The translations under genes and the position numbers were made by a program. 64,000 nt of DNA from contig NC_019757.1 in NCBI RefSeq assembly GCF_000317535.1, forward strand, positions 3,488,501-3,552,500. Reading direction: 5' to 3'. How positions within the stretch are numbered: position 1 is the stretch's first letter; every line of letters begins with the position of its first letter. Below the pieces are notes generated by a model. It did not search any database. It had not been told where the DNA came from and saw only the letters and a program-made list of their open reading frames with translations. Below, in pieces: positions 27,843-37,687 of the stretch. Source of the stretch: Cylindrospermum stagnale PCC 7417 (GTDB lineage Bacteria > Cyanobacteriota > Cyanobacteriia > Cyanobacteriales > Nostocaceae).

Positions 27843-28277
27843 TTATAACCACTCACCACCCCGGAAGCGCCAACGGGGAAATATAATTCGCATGAGGCTT
27901 TGTGAAGTAATAAAAACTGTTAGCCAAACGACGCTGTAGTGCAGTATAAAAGCGTCTAGTGAGACTTCATCTTTGGGTAATGGTATTGGTAAAAAGCCAA
28001 AAAGTTTGACGCCACAAAAGACAAATACTAATTCCCAAATACCAGCTAAGAGTTGATAAGCTGCGGGCCAGTCTCTATCCCAGCGAAATTTTTGCAGATA
28101 GTCATAAAGCGTATCCCAGCCTAAACCAAAAATGGCGATATAGGCAAGTATCCAAAAATAAACTGAGTTAGCAGCAGGGCCAATCAAACCAGTTGCAAAA
28201 GGTAAAGATACTAATACACCGACAGTTGCAAGTAGTAATAATCGAGTTTGCCAACGACCAAATAAAGTTGGAGTCAT
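27843..28277 (-). CDS. small integral membrane protein, unknown function
   Basis: 144 residues with four likely membrane segments: TRLLLLATVGVLVSLPFATG, VYFWILAYIAIFGLGWDTLY, GIWELVFVFCGVKLFGFLPI and YSVVWLTVFITSQSLMRIIF. A charged loop between the second and third contains KFRWDRDWPAAYQ. It ends WRFRGGEWL. Co-oriented with, and upstream of, the two antiporters, so it may be part of the same ion-transport locus. I do not recognise the family. Confidence 0.7.
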   Translation of the reverse strand: MTPTLFGRWQTRLLLLATVGVLVSLPFATGLIGPAANSVYFWILAYIAIFGLGWDTLYDYLQKFRWDRDWPAAYQLLAGIWELVFVFCGVKLFGFLPIPLPKDEVSLDAFILHYSVVWLTVFITSQSLMRIIFPRWRFRGGEWL

Positions 28278-28447
28278 GGAAGTGCATCCTTAAATACCAG
28301 GAGCGGAATTAGAGTTTTTATCAAGGGGTTTTCAAGCGAATTTACAACCACCTATATTTAAAAATCCATCAGCATTGTGACATTTTCCGTAAGGCTGGGC
28401 AATACATAAAAATTGGTGATTAAAAGAGTATGGATTCTGACTCAGCA

Positions 28448-29170
28448 CTATGGCTTTAGCTGGTAATCAAATTTTGCATGGTAAGTGGAGATAGCTTGCC
28501 AATTGATCACGTCTTCTAACAACGCTTGATAGCCTAGGGTATTGGGGTGGAGACCATCTTCGCTCAAGTGTTTGTGCCGCCAAGCTTGACCGCGTTCCAT
28601 CCATTGATCGAAAATATCCAGATAGGGTATCTGCCTTTTATGGCAAGCAATTCGAGTTGCTTCTTTGTAGCGGTACTGATCAGCATGATTGAAGTGGAAG
28701 CAATCTAGAAAAGGCATTTTGGCTTCATCTACAGGTACCATGCCGACAAATAGCACGGGGCAGAGTTGCTGTGCTTGTTCTAGTAGAGAAGCGATTTCTG
28801 ATTCAAACACAGCAAAATCGGTGTAGTTTCTGCCATCAGCACGAGCTAACCGGGCTGAATCATTAACGCCAACTGACAAAATAATCAAGTCGGGGACGCG
28901 GTTTCGCAGTTCGCCCCGATGGCGAAATTCAACTTCTAGCCTTTGGGCGACTTGCTGGGTGCGATCGCCCCGCACACCCAAATTATAGAGTACATGACCA
29001 GCACTATCCGGTAGCATCCACCACCGCCGCAATTGCTCAACCCAGCCTCCCTTTTCCGGGTCGCCAAATCCATACACTAAGCTATCTCCCAGAGCGATAA
29101 TCTTCAAAGGCTGACATTGGTTTGGTGGGGTAGACAGCTGCATTGAGGAAGAAGCTAAAAATGTTTGCAT
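28448..29170 (-). CDS. SGNH/GDSL-family hydrolase
   Basis: Lipase/acylhydrolase of the SGNH fold. The nucleophile Ser lies in IIALGDSLVYGFGD (about residues 24-37), the oxyanion Gly in NLGVRGDRTQQVA, the Asn in SVGVNDSARLA, and the catalytic Asp/His in LSEDGLHPNTLGYQ. The 240-residue form lacks a signal peptide, so the substrate is probably cytoplasmic. A start at 29143 (MQLSTPP) is also possible. Substrate unknown. Confidence 0.88.
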   Translation of the reverse strand: MQTFLASSSMQLSTPPNQCQPLKIIALGDSLVYGFGDPEKGGWVEQLRRWWMLPDSAGHVLYNLGVRGDRTQQVAQRLEVEFRHRGELRNRVPDLIILSVGVNDSARLARADGRNYTDFAVFESEIASLLEQAQQLCPVLFVGMVPVDEAKMPFLDCFHFNHADQYRYKEATRIACHKRQIPYLDIFDQWMERGQAWRHKHLSEDGLHPNTLGYQALLEDVINWQAISTYHAKFDYQLKP

Positions 29171-29703
29171 TTGATAAAGACTATATTTTATATCTTTACA
29201 AGATTCTATACATTTCTATACCATTAATGCGTATCTTTATGTTTTTCTTAAGTAGCTATTTTTTGTGGCGATTAATTACACTAATTAATATTTTTAAGTT
29301 AAATTACTTAAGTTTTGGCGAATGGTATATTTAAATTAAGTTCAATTTTATACTTTAAAATTAGTATGATTGCAGTTGGGTAGTAGGTAAGATTTTTATC
29401 CGACATTCGGCAGGTGCGATGTCCAAAGAGGCGTGCTGGAAGCATCGCCAAACGTCGGACTTTGAAACAAGCATAAATTTTGTCAAACGTCAGTCCAATA
29501 AGGGTTTCAGGCAGTATAGCCGAATTTTGTCCAGAGCAAAATCCCTCCTTGGATTCATGAAAAATTAGATAAATTTTTCCAAGAATCAAGGGGTCAATTC
29601 GTCATTGCCCCAAAATTCATCCCAAGCTGCACTATGCCGACCGCATGCTACGCGAACGTGTCATAGGTGAGGCTTCTGTTGGTTTTAGCTAAATTTTCCC
29701 GAA
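29171..29703. other. 533-bp AT-rich intergenic region with a repeat fragment
   Basis: No credible gene. Around 29640-29665 a fragment CGCATGCTACGCGAACG resembles a dispersed repeat found in Nostoc-like genomes. Two convergent-looking inverted segments (CCGACATTCGG; CGTCGGAC) lie at 29400-29460. Reading frames here are AT-driven by-products. Confidence 0.4.
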
Positions 29704-31563
29704 TTACACCAAAATCGCCATTCCAGAGGCAGGTAAATCAATCCTCACAGATGCCCGACCATCATTGTGATGTTGTACGGGTACAGTTTGGTTTTCCGGT
29801 GGATAACGTAACTCTGTATCATTCCAATCACTTTTATATAAAAAAGTCATTGTTGAGCCGTTTGGATGTATGGAAGAATCCACTGTCACCTCTGCACCCC
29901 GGTTTTCTAAACCATGAGTGTTCAACACCATCAAAACTTCTGTGTCAAATAAAATCTGTGACCAAGCAACCAATTCTCCTTGTCCGGGAATCGAGAATGG
30001 GTAGTTACAAAAGGATGTTTCGCGCAAATAGTGATGTCCACGGCGCAGGGCTTTGCCAATTTTATCGTGATTGTTGCGTAGGCGTGCGATCGCAGAAATC
30101 CGCAAATAGGTAGGATGGTCTGGATTGAAAAAATGACAGCCTGCTGTTTGAAATGCGCCAAAAGCACCACCGAACATGGCCTCTCTGATGTATCTATCTT
30201 CAGCAAAACGACCACCTTCTACGTTGTAGTCGTGATCAGCTTCATTGCCATCAAAAGCCTGTTCCGTTCCATAATATATAGCAGGAATTCCCGGCATAGT
30301 TAATTGCACACCGACAACATGGGCAACCTGTTGGTAGAGGTTAGGGACATCGCTGTGGGCGGCAAACCGCTGCTTGGTGGGGTGGTAGACCATATCATGA
30401 TCATCCAAAACGGAGATATGATACAGCCCTATTTGCCGATATTGGCCTGCAAGATTATTTTCGCCATACAAATCGAAAAACTTTTTGGGATGTACTAATC
30501 CCTTCGCCATTGCCGCCAATTCATTAGGGGCTTGCATAATGTCTAGTCTAGCGCTAAGGTTACGGCCAATAACGTCAATGTATGCGCCAGCCATACTATC
30601 GGCAGTTATCTCTCCTGTGAGTAAAAAGTTATCCTTACTGATGGATTGGGCGTATTCGCGAATTGCAGTACAGAATTTACGGGAATGTTCGGGAGAAACA
30701 TATTTGACTGCATCTATCCGAAAGCCATCACAGTCAGAGAGAGCAATCCAATACTGATAAACTTTTGCTAGAGCCGCAATTACTTCATTGTTGTCTAGGT
30801 TCAGGTCTTTGAGATCGTAGAAGTCACCACGCCGAAATTTTGCATAGGGACTGAGAGGATCTTCCCAATATGAAAAGTCCCAAGTGGCAATTTCTCCAGA
30901 ACGGGTGTACCAGTTGAGATTTTGAAATTCCTCTGGCCAAACGCCATTGTCAAGGCTGGTGATTTCAGGGATACTTTCGCCTTGGCTAGAACACCAACCA
31001 TGAACGGGATAGGGAGGCGATTCGCGGTAAGGCATGGTGTTTCTGGGACTACCATCGTTTTCATCTTTGTAGAACCAGTTATTACCACTACGGTTGTAGA
31101 TTACATCCAAGATGACATACATCAGGCGATCGTGGGCAGCATCGATCAAATCTCTTAAATCTTGGCGAGTCCCAAAGCGGGGGTCAATATCCAAAAAGTT
31201 TTGAATACCGTAGCCGTGGTAGGTTTCTAGTTCAGGACGTTGTCGCCAAGGTGGGTTAATCAACAGCGTTGTTACGCCTAGGCGTTGCAAGTAGTCTAAT
31301 TTATTCTTAATTCCCCTGAGAGTGCCACCGACAAACTTTGTACCTGCTGCCATCCAGTCTGCTTTGTGTTTAACCTTGTATCTTAAAGGGTTGGTGGGGT
31401 CAAAAAGTTCCCGTTCAGCTTCATTATCATCACTAAATCTATCTGGTATTAGCTGGTACAAAAATTGGTCTCGCCAACTAACAGGACTCAGTTGAACCCT
31501 CCCGCGCGGTTTTAGGTCGGCTTCGGAGAGTTTTCGGGGTGCAAATTCTTCAACTTTAGCCAT
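29704..31563 (-). CDS. alpha-amylase family (GH13) glycosidase
   Basis: Acts on alpha-1,4-glucans such as glycogen or maltodextrin. The 619 residues show the GH13 motifs in order: DVIYNRSG (153-160), DGFRIDAVKY with nucleophile Asp284, TGEI with acid/base Glu318, and LDDHD (386-390). In region I, Asn-Arg replaces the usual Asn-His. There is no signal peptide, so it is probably cytoplasmic and part of glycogen turnover. Exact specificity (amylase, neopullulanase, glucosidase) is not determinable. Confidence 0.93.
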   Translation of the reverse strand: MAKVEEFAPRKLSEADLKPRGRVQLSPVSWRDQFLYQLIPDRFSDDNEAERELFDPTNPLRYKVKHKADWMAAGTKFVGGTLRGIKNKLDYLQRLGVTTLLINPPWRQRPELETYHGYGIQNFLDIDPRFGTRQDLRDLIDAAHDRLMYVILDVIYNRSGNNWFYKDENDGSPRNTMPYRESPPYPVHGWCSSQGESIPEITSLDNGVWPEEFQNLNWYTRSGEIATWDFSYWEDPLSPYAKFRRGDFYDLKDLNLDNNEVIAALAKVYQYWIALSDCDGFRIDAVKYVSPEHSRKFCTAIREYAQSISKDNFLLTGEITADSMAGAYIDVIGRNLSARLDIMQAPNELAAMAKGLVHPKKFFDLYGENNLAGQYRQIGLYHISVLDDHDMVYHPTKQRFAAHSDVPNLYQQVAHVVGVQLTMPGIPAIYYGTEQAFDGNEADHDYNVEGGRFAEDRYIREAMFGGAFGAFQTAGCHFFNPDHPTYLRISAIARLRNNHDKIGKALRRGHHYLRETSFCNYPFSIPGQGELVAWSQILFDTEVLMVLNTHGLENRGAEVTVDSSIHPNGSTMTFLYKSDWNDTELRYPPENQTVPVQHHNDGRASVRIDLPASGMAILV

Positions 31564-31712
31564 GAGGACTTACACATTGATAAAAAACTAGAATCAGCAC
31601 TATCAATTTTTGAAGAAACTAATTCCTGTTTTCATGAATCCCCAGAGGGATTTAGATGGACAGACAAGGCTTGCATGCCTGTCCTACGGGATGATTTATT
31701 CCTTGGTATTTC

Positions 31713-33668
31713 CTAAGGTGACTGATTTAACGCCCACTTCAACCACTGCCCAAAGGAACTTATAACATTTAAACGCTGGACTCCTGGCGCACGGGCGGTG
31801 GCGAGTCCATCGACGGCGACTAGGGCGGCATACTGCAAGCCGAGGAAACTATCAACGGCTGCATAGGGGCCACCGAGAGTAATTGCCCCGGCTGCATACA
31901 TCTGCCCTTTACCACTACGCATTTCTGCTAATTCAAAATTGTTTGCTACTACTAACCGCCCTAGATAATTTAGGGGTAGGTTGTAATGTTTGACTAAGTC
32001 TAACAGTAGGGGACTGGCATCTACTTTGGCATCTAGTCCGGTGGCATCAATAATAAAGTCAGCGGCTAGATTCATTTCCCCAAAACCTTTTTCTTGGATA
32101 CGGGTAATTGTGCGGTTTTGGGCATCTCGTTCTACTCCTAAGACCTCACCAAAAGCAATTTGATACCAGCCTTCTTTTAAACCTTGTTCGGTGATGCGTT
32201 GCCAGTCTTGACGGTCTGCTGTAGTTGTGCCGCCCCAGTCTGCTAGTAAGCTTTTGCGTTCTTCGGGAGTTGCTTTTTCTAACATTGCCCGGAGTTCACC
32301 ACCCCAACAGGCTTTTGGCCAGTTGAAGGGTTGAAATTCGTAATGATTTTTGACTAGACGTTGGGCTTTTTGAAATTTGTTGCCTTGGGGTTTAGGCGAT
32401 CGCATTAAATGCAAAACTGTAATCTGGCGGTTTTGTTGTCTAGCCTGATAAATCCGCTGGAAAATTCGCGAAGCCACAATACCCCGCCCCCGAATCAATA
32501 CAGTCCCACCCTGTGCCTCTAATTGTTGATAAACATGATCGTGCGTTTCATAAGCATTGACAACGGTCTTAAAATCTTGATATTTTTCGCGATAAGCCTG
32601 CAAATCTGGGAGAAATTGAATTGCTGGATACCCGGTAGCTAAATGTAAATAACGAGTAACGACAAAAGCATGATTTCCGCCTCCCTGACGAGAATAGGCG
32701 ACACAATACCTACCATCATCAGTTTTGCGAATTGATCTAACTCGCCCATAACGATAAATTTGATTCCAGCCAATGCGCTGCGCCTCTCGATCTATGGAAT
32801 CAAAAACGTTAGCTGCACGGGGTGTATAAGTTTCGATAAAAGTTGGCTCAGAAAAAACTTGCCACAAATACTTAAACGCTGAGTTCATCTGACCTTTCGT
32901 GAAATCACGCCAAGATTCCCGCAAGGCATAACTAGGCCAGCCCCAAATATTATCAGGACAGGAGTCAGAATTAGAGCGCAATCTTTCCTGTAAGGGAATT
33001 TGCGAATTTAGACAAAGGCGCTTATAACGTGCATAAGGTTCCGCCTCTAATCCCATAGCCAAAATCTTGTCAGCACGGACGCCACTAATTCGCAGTAAAT
33101 CAACCCAGACAAAACTACCAAGTCCCGCCCCAATTGCGAGATAATCACATTCATCCACGGGTAAGCCTGTAGCATGAAGCACTTGTACAGAGACATTTTC
33201 TGCCTGAAATGCTGGTGGGGGAAAATTGCCGCCTAGGGGCGTTGCTGGACGGGCTGGCGCTAAACTGGGGTCTGGGAGATTGGTATTGGGGTTAAACTGA
33301 ATTATTGAGGGAGGGCTAATGGCTTGTGTGGCGGCGTTGACACCAAACGTCACCATGATTATGTAGGGGCCAATTTGTAACGTATCGCCATTAGCCAAAA
33401 CACTGCGCGTTTGCCGTTGACCGTTGACAACTACACCATTAACACTACCTTGATCAATCACTATCGGCTGATTTTGTTCCCAGTCAATTAGGGCATGATA
33501 GCGAGAGACTTCGTTACTATTCAGCAGCATTCGCGAAACACGCTGTCCCCTGAGTTCAACGGGTAAACGGGCGAATTCTCGGCCAAATGCGATCGGCACA
33601 CTCAAATTTGGTTCTCGCCGTTCTCCGGTTGCTGGATCTTCCCAACTTAATTGAATTTGGTTAGTCAT
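31713..33668 (-). CDS. FHA domain fused to a flavin/NAD(P)-binding oxidoreductase-like domain
   Basis: The 651 residues begin with an FHA phosphopeptide-binding domain (about 1-115: IAFGREF, SRYHALIDWE, GSVNGVVVNG). After a Pro-rich linker comes a nucleotide-binding Rossmann segment (DYLAIGAGLGSFVWVDLLRI, about 167-186). Further oxidoreductase-like parts follow, ending with DFIIDATGLDAKVDAS and YAAGAITLGGPYAAVDS. It lies 29 bases after another FHA gene on the same strand. This suggests a redox enzyme controlled by Ser/Thr phosphorylation; the substrate is unknown. Confidence 0.8.
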   Translation of the reverse strand: MTNQIQLSWEDPATGERREPNLSVPIAFGREFARLPVELRGQRVSRMLLNSNEVSRYHALIDWEQNQPIVIDQGSVNGVVVNGQRQTRSVLANGDTLQIGPYIIMVTFGVNAATQAISPPSIIQFNPNTNLPDPSLAPARPATPLGGNFPPPAFQAENVSVQVLHATGLPVDECDYLAIGAGLGSFVWVDLLRISGVRADKILAMGLEAEPYARYKRLCLNSQIPLQERLRSNSDSCPDNIWGWPSYALRESWRDFTKGQMNSAFKYLWQVFSEPTFIETYTPRAANVFDSIDREAQRIGWNQIYRYGRVRSIRKTDDGRYCVAYSRQGGGNHAFVVTRYLHLATGYPAIQFLPDLQAYREKYQDFKTVVNAYETHDHVYQQLEAQGGTVLIRGRGIVASRIFQRIYQARQQNRQITVLHLMRSPKPQGNKFQKAQRLVKNHYEFQPFNWPKACWGGELRAMLEKATPEERKSLLADWGGTTTADRQDWQRITEQGLKEGWYQIAFGEVLGVERDAQNRTITRIQEKGFGEMNLAADFIIDATGLDAKVDASPLLLDLVKHYNLPLNYLGRLVVANNFELAEMRSGKGQMYAAGAITLGGPYAAVDSFLGLQYAALVAVDGLATARAPGVQRLNVISSFGQWLKWALNQSP

Positions 33669-33697
33669 TGGTCAAACAGGTCATTGGTTTTCAGCAC

Positions 33698-34267
33698 TCA
33701 ATTACTGGGTGCTACCAGTACACTGGCTGCTGCTGCTAAAGATGTACCACACCAAGTACAGCCTATTTGCAGATTTTCAGCCGGGGAAACTTTATGACAT
33801 CTGGGACACTCTAAGGCATAAACTCCTCGCGGATGTGTTGGGGATGACTGTTGATGGTGGTGATGTCCTAGATTTATTTGCGGCTGAATCTGGGCTGCGG
33901 GTGACGGTGGTGTCAAAATTGTTGCCGGAATGCTGTTGATGGTCACAGCAGTAACTTGGAGTTTCATTTGTCCTAAATAGATTAAGCTGCCCTCACTAAG
34001 AGGTATTTCACCTTGGACTAGTTGCTTTCCATCTACAAGGGGGGGATTTGGCGATCGCAAATTTCTAATATAAAAGCATTGCTGTTGGTTGTGAAAAAAG
34101 ATTTCCACATGCAGACCAGATACAGTCGGGTTAGTCACAACAATATCGCACTGTCGTGGATCACGACCGATGCGGACAGTGCCAAGATTTTTGCTTGGCT
34201 GTTGTTCGTATATATTCTGTATTTTATTTTGACCTGCATCGTGCCACTGTAAAGTTAGTGCGTTCAT
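33698..34267 (-). CDS. FHA domain protein with C-terminal zinc ribbon
   Basis: 189 residues from the ATG at 34267 (MNALTLQWHD); an upstream in-frame extension to 34330 looks non-coding. The FHA core is VRIGRDPRQCDIVV, NPTVSGLHVEIFFH and NLRSPNPPLVDGKQL. The C-terminus holds a CPRCH-x11-CTWCG zinc ribbon at about 150-170, then a hydrophobic end. Likely a phosphothreonine adaptor co-expressed with the FHA-oxidoreductase. Confidence 0.85.
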   Translation of the reverse strand: MNALTLQWHDAGQNKIQNIYEQQPSKNLGTVRIGRDPRQCDIVVTNPTVSGLHVEIFFHNQQQCFYIRNLRSPNPPLVDGKQLVQGEIPLSEGSLIYLGQMKLQVTAVTINSIPATILTPPSPAAQIQPQINLGHHHHQQSSPTHPRGVYALECPRCHKVSPAENLQIGCTWCGTSLAAAASVLVAPSN

Positions 34268-34377
34268 TCTTCTAACTATAGGTAAATCGTGTTTAGCTAC
34301 TTCAACTCCTGTCTGTGCGATTCCTAACACGATTGAGCAGTGGCCAGCAAGTCTTGAGAAGAAACTTCAAAAAATAA

Positions 34378-35043
34378 TTATCTCGCAGACGCTAATCTAT
34401 CAGCAATACGCGTAGTTTCTGGCAGGCGATATTTTAGCGTGCAGCGCAATACGTAATCAATCGCCGTCGGTAGGCTGATTCGATGGCCACTAGAGACATA
34501 CACAGGTTTCACCCCCGTGCGCGTCCGTAAAACTGCCCCAATCTTGTCACCTTGATGTATCAACGGTTGCCAGCTACCTTTCGTATCTGGTAATTCCTCA
34601 TGCTTGCCAATTAGCAACGATTTTGCTACGCCAATTGTCGGCATATCCAGCAACAAACCTAGATGGCAAGCTATCCCAAATCTGCGGGGATGAGCAATTC
34701 CCTGACCATCACACAGAATAATATGTGGTGTAATTTTAATTTTTTCTAAAGCATCGAGAACAGCGGGGATTTCCCGAAAGGACAGGAAACCAGGAATGTA
34801 GGGAAAAGTTGTGGGACGGTATGCTAGGCTTGTCTCCACCACTTGCAAATCGGGAAAACTCAGCACTGCTACAGCTGCACGGCTAACTGTACCATCTTCG
34901 AGAAAACCCATATCCACACCGGCAACATACTGGACAGGTTCTTTCAGTTGATCTGTGGTGATTACCTGTGTTTGCAGGCTTTCTTGGATAGCTATGGCTT
35001 CCTGTAGTGTCGAGGGCCAAGCATGAGGTTGATAAATTTTCAT
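34378..35043 (-). CDS. nfi: endonuclease V
   Basis: Repair nuclease that nicks DNA (or RNA) one base past deoxyinosine. The 221 residues contain the metal-binding Asp44 (VAGVDMGF), the wedge RPTTFPYIPGFLSFRE with Glu91, and CDGQGIAHPRRFGIACHLG with Asp112, all in family spacing. The C-terminal KPVYVSSGHRISLPTAIDY is also conserved. Stands alone. Confidence 0.96.
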   Translation of the reverse strand: MKIYQPHAWPSTLQEAIAIQESLQTQVITTDQLKEPVQYVAGVDMGFLEDGTVSRAAVAVLSFPDLQVVETSLAYRPTTFPYIPGFLSFREIPAVLDALEKIKITPHIILCDGQGIAHPRRFGIACHLGLLLDMPTIGVAKSLLIGKHEELPDTKGSWQPLIHQGDKIGAVLRTRTGVKPVYVSSGHRISLPTAIDYVLRCTLKYRLPETTRIADRLASAR

Positions 35044-35223
35044 GTTTAAATTGGGAATTAAAAAAATTCGGTTCCGAAATGGTTGCTGGTAACTGTGTAG
35101 CTACAGATATCTTTAATTTTAAAGACAATGTAACCCTTTGCTAACATACAAATACTAAATTTATTTGTAGTTTGCCCAATATTAGCAATCGGTTAACTAT
35201 AGCTTACTTACAAAAATCTAAAC

Positions 35224-36063
35224 ATGCGTAACACCAGCATAAATTTTGGCAATAATTTTCAGTTCAGTTTTTATATCGTCGGGGGAATATTGTTAATATT
35301 TGCAATATTTCTCCGTCCCTTTACTATAGTTAACGCTGGGGAACGGGGCGTAATCATGAAATTTGGCAAAGTCCAGGATCAAGTTTTAGATGAAGGCATC
35401 CACCCAATTATGCCCATTGTCACATCGGTTAAAAAACTCAGTGTGCGTGTAAAACAAAATAGCTTTAATTCTGATGCTGCTTCCAAAGACCTCCAAAAAA
35501 TCACAACAGAACTCGCTGTCAACTGGCACATTGATCCAATCGAGGTAAATAAGGTTTTTCAAAGAGTTGGAGATCAAGAACAAATCATTACAGGAATAAT
35601 TACCCCTGCTGTATCTGAGGTTTTGAAAGCAGCAACCTCAAAACAAACAGCAGAAGAAATCATCACCAAGAGAACGGAACTCAAAGAAGAAATTGATAAG
35701 AATCTCAAAACCAGGTTAGCAGCTTACGGGTTGATAGTTGATGATGTTTCACTAGTAAATTTTGCCTTTTCTCCAGAGTTTGCTAAAGCAATTGAATCTA
35801 AACAAATAGCTGAACAAGAAGCAAAACAAGCAGGATTTATTGCTCAAAAAGCTACTCAAGAAGCTCAAGCAGATGTCAACCGAGCTAAAGGTCAAGCTGA
35901 AGCACAAAGATTACAGCGGCTAACTTTAACACCAGATTTATTGCAAAAGCAAGCAATAGAAAAATGGGATGGGCGCTTTCCAATGGTAATGGGTGGTAAT
36001 GGCGCCGTACCATTGATTAATATTAATCCTGATAATTTAGCCAGTGCCGAAAAGAAAAATTAG
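35224..36063 (+). CDS. prohibitin family (SPFH/Band 7) membrane protein
   Basis: 279 residues with one N-terminal membrane segment (FYIVGGILLIFAIFLRPFTI). The SPFH domain follows (VNAGERGVIMKFGKVQDQVL, GIHPIMPIVTSVKKLSVRVK, TSKQTAEEIITKRTELKEEI). A C-terminal coiled coil (EQEAKQAGFIAQKATQEAQA) completes the layout. Prohibitins assemble as rings in the membrane and stabilise membrane proteins or FtsH proteases. Monocistronic. Confidence 0.93.
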   Translation: MRNTSINFGNNFQFSFYIVGGILLIFAIFLRPFTIVNAGERGVIMKFGKVQDQVLDEGIHPIMPIVTSVKKLSVRVKQNSFNSDAASKDLQKITTELAVNWHIDPIEVNKVFQRVGDQEQIITGIITPAVSEVLKAATSKQTAEEIITKRTELKEEIDKNLKTRLAAYGLIVDDVSLVNFAFSPEFAKAIESKQIAEQEAKQAGFIAQKATQEAQADVNRAKGQAEAQRLQRLTLTPDLLQKQAIEKWDGRFPMVMGGNGAVPLININPDNLASAEKKN

Positions 36064-36220
36064 TTTTTGGTAATGTAGCAGGGGTAATAATTTTCTATTT
36101 TGCCCATGTTATAGTAGCCCTGAATCACCCATGAAAATTTTTATTTTTTCTCTCTGTGTCCTCTGCATAGTTTAGGACAGTCAGTGAGATACACCGAGCT
36201 TCAACACTGGAGAATTCATT

Positions 36221-37492
36221 ATGTTGCGGAAAATGTCGTCTGCTATAAGCGTAATTTCTAGCTCAATAGCAGTAGGATTTTTATTTAGTGCTAATGCGTA
36301 CGGAAACCAACAATTAGTTAATACTCTTAATGCCGAAATTAACTCTGGCAATCAAGCTCTAGACTACTTAATTCAAGATGTGTGTGTGGACGCTTGAGAC
36401 TATCCGGTTCTCGGAGACCCTGCGGTTTGCTCTGACCACAGGAATATTCAGATAGGTGAAAAGGTTCCTTATCTGATTACAGACAAGGATACAGCAAACG
36501 AAAACGCGACCTATCAGGCGCTTTTTAGCTACCCCGTGCCAGGAACTGATGGAGTCCTGAAAATCGTGGTCTCCAAAAACATGCAGGGTAACTTTAATCC
36601 ATCTTTTCAATACAACTTTCTCCAGTCGCGCGACGGCTATGATTTAATCGACACTTCTGGATCATATATTTCGGCAATTAGAACGTCAGACCCTGGTTGC
36701 TACGAGCAAAAGTTCGCTCTTAATTCAGTCCAGCGAACAAATGGATGGATATTCTTTGCACCGGGTGGCGGTGCTGGAAGCAAGCTTCACAACATAATAC
36801 TCACTAGGCTAGATCCCGCTCCGCCGTCTCCGTGTATTGCAGCTAATACAGTTAACGGAGTTTACCAATCCGTAAGCCAAGTGACGGACAATTCCGTTCA
36901 AGATATCTGGCATTCTCCAACGGCTATTTCATTTGAATCAGGAAAGCAGTTGCAATCAATCGTTACCTATCACGTGGCTAATTATGATCTGACCCGGCAG
37001 AATAATGCTATTGAGCGATTCTTTTTTACCCGTGAATATGGATTTACTCGATGGGAGGCATGGATTCCTCTTTCTCGCTGCACAAGCGAAAATGGGGCAA
37101 ATTCCCCGGTATGTAATCCATACAGTCCGCAAAATTTACTCAAAGGGCGGTGTGAAGTGAGCAACCCTATTCCCGGAACTAGTATCTGGGGCAATCAGCA
37201 GTGGGTTCGCGTAGACTGTCGGGACAGCACTAACTATATCGCTCTTTCTAATCCCGTTATTCCGCTCACTTCCACAATGGCGCGAACGAATAATCTCCTG
37301 GACGTAGATTCCGACTCAGTCTTCGCAGCACAGCCTGTTGTTTCTTGGAACGTTCAAGGCGCGGGCAGCTATCACGTAGCAGGAAATGATAATTTCACGG
37401 GTTGGGAGATTGCTGCTAATAGTCAGTACAATGTACTCACCTATGGATCATATGTGCAGGGGTTGCCGGTTGGAACTTCGTATGCGCGATAG
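36221..37492 (+). pseudogene. secreted Cys-rich protein gene with one in-frame UGA
   Basis: ATG at 36221 has GGAG eight bases upstream and begins a clear signal peptide (MLRKMSSAISVISSSIAVGF, cleavage after ANA). Codon 59 (36395-36397) is TGA. The same frame then continues without interruption for 365 codons to TAG at 37490-37492, including CSDHRNIQIGEKVPYLITD and a Trp/Tyr/Cys-rich secreted-type domain. TGG (Trp) to TGA would explain it. Codon use is less AT-rich than in neighbours, hinting at transfer. I do not recognise the family. Confidence 0.7.
36536..37492 (+). CDS. downstream open part of the interrupted secreted protein
   Basis: The part after the TGA that could be translated from a GTG at 36536 (318 residues), lacking a signal peptide and a good ribosome site. 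It contains RRY-free, Trp-rich stretches such as GWIFFAPGGGAGSK and YGFTRWEAWIPLSRC and several Cys likely to form disulfides. I think it is not an independent gene but the main domain of the 36221-37492 gene. Function unknown. Confidence 0.5.
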   Translation: MPGTDGVLKIVVSKNMQGNFNPSFQYNFLQSRDGYDLIDTSGSYISAIRTSDPGCYEQKFALNSVQRTNGWIFFAPGGGAGSKLHNIILTRLDPAPPSPCIAANTVNGVYQSVSQVTDNSVQDIWHSPTAISFESGKQLQSIVTYHVANYDLTRQNNAIERFFFTREYGFTRWEAWIPLSRCTSENGANSPVCNPYSPQNLLKGRCEVSNPIPGTSIWGNQQWVRVDCRDSTNYIALSNPVIPLTSTMARTNNLLDVDSDSVFAAQPVVSWNVQGAGSYHVAGNDNFTGWEIAANSQYNVLTYGSYVQGLPVGTSYAR

Positions 37493-37687
37493 AGATGGTA
37501 ATGATGACGACGTGCCACCGATAAAATATGCTTACTTACATTGCATAATCTTGCCGAGATGGGGTGATAAATCTATAAATAGATGCCCTCCGAGAAGTTG
37601 ATATCCCCCTGACTACAGGGGGTTTTTACTAGATAAAACGGACGGAGGAACTGGGTTTATTGGCATAATGTCTAGCTAAATCTAGCG

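Noticed and set aside
29308-29589. 93-codon minus-strand frame in the AT-rich gap
   Set aside because: No similarity, no ribosome site, composition of the surrounding non-coding DNA.
36395-36397. UGA as selenocysteine
   Set aside because: No SECIS-like hairpin directly after it, and cyanobacteria generally lack the Sec pathway; TGA also ends normal genes here (lpxA; the genes ending at 47306 and 62689).
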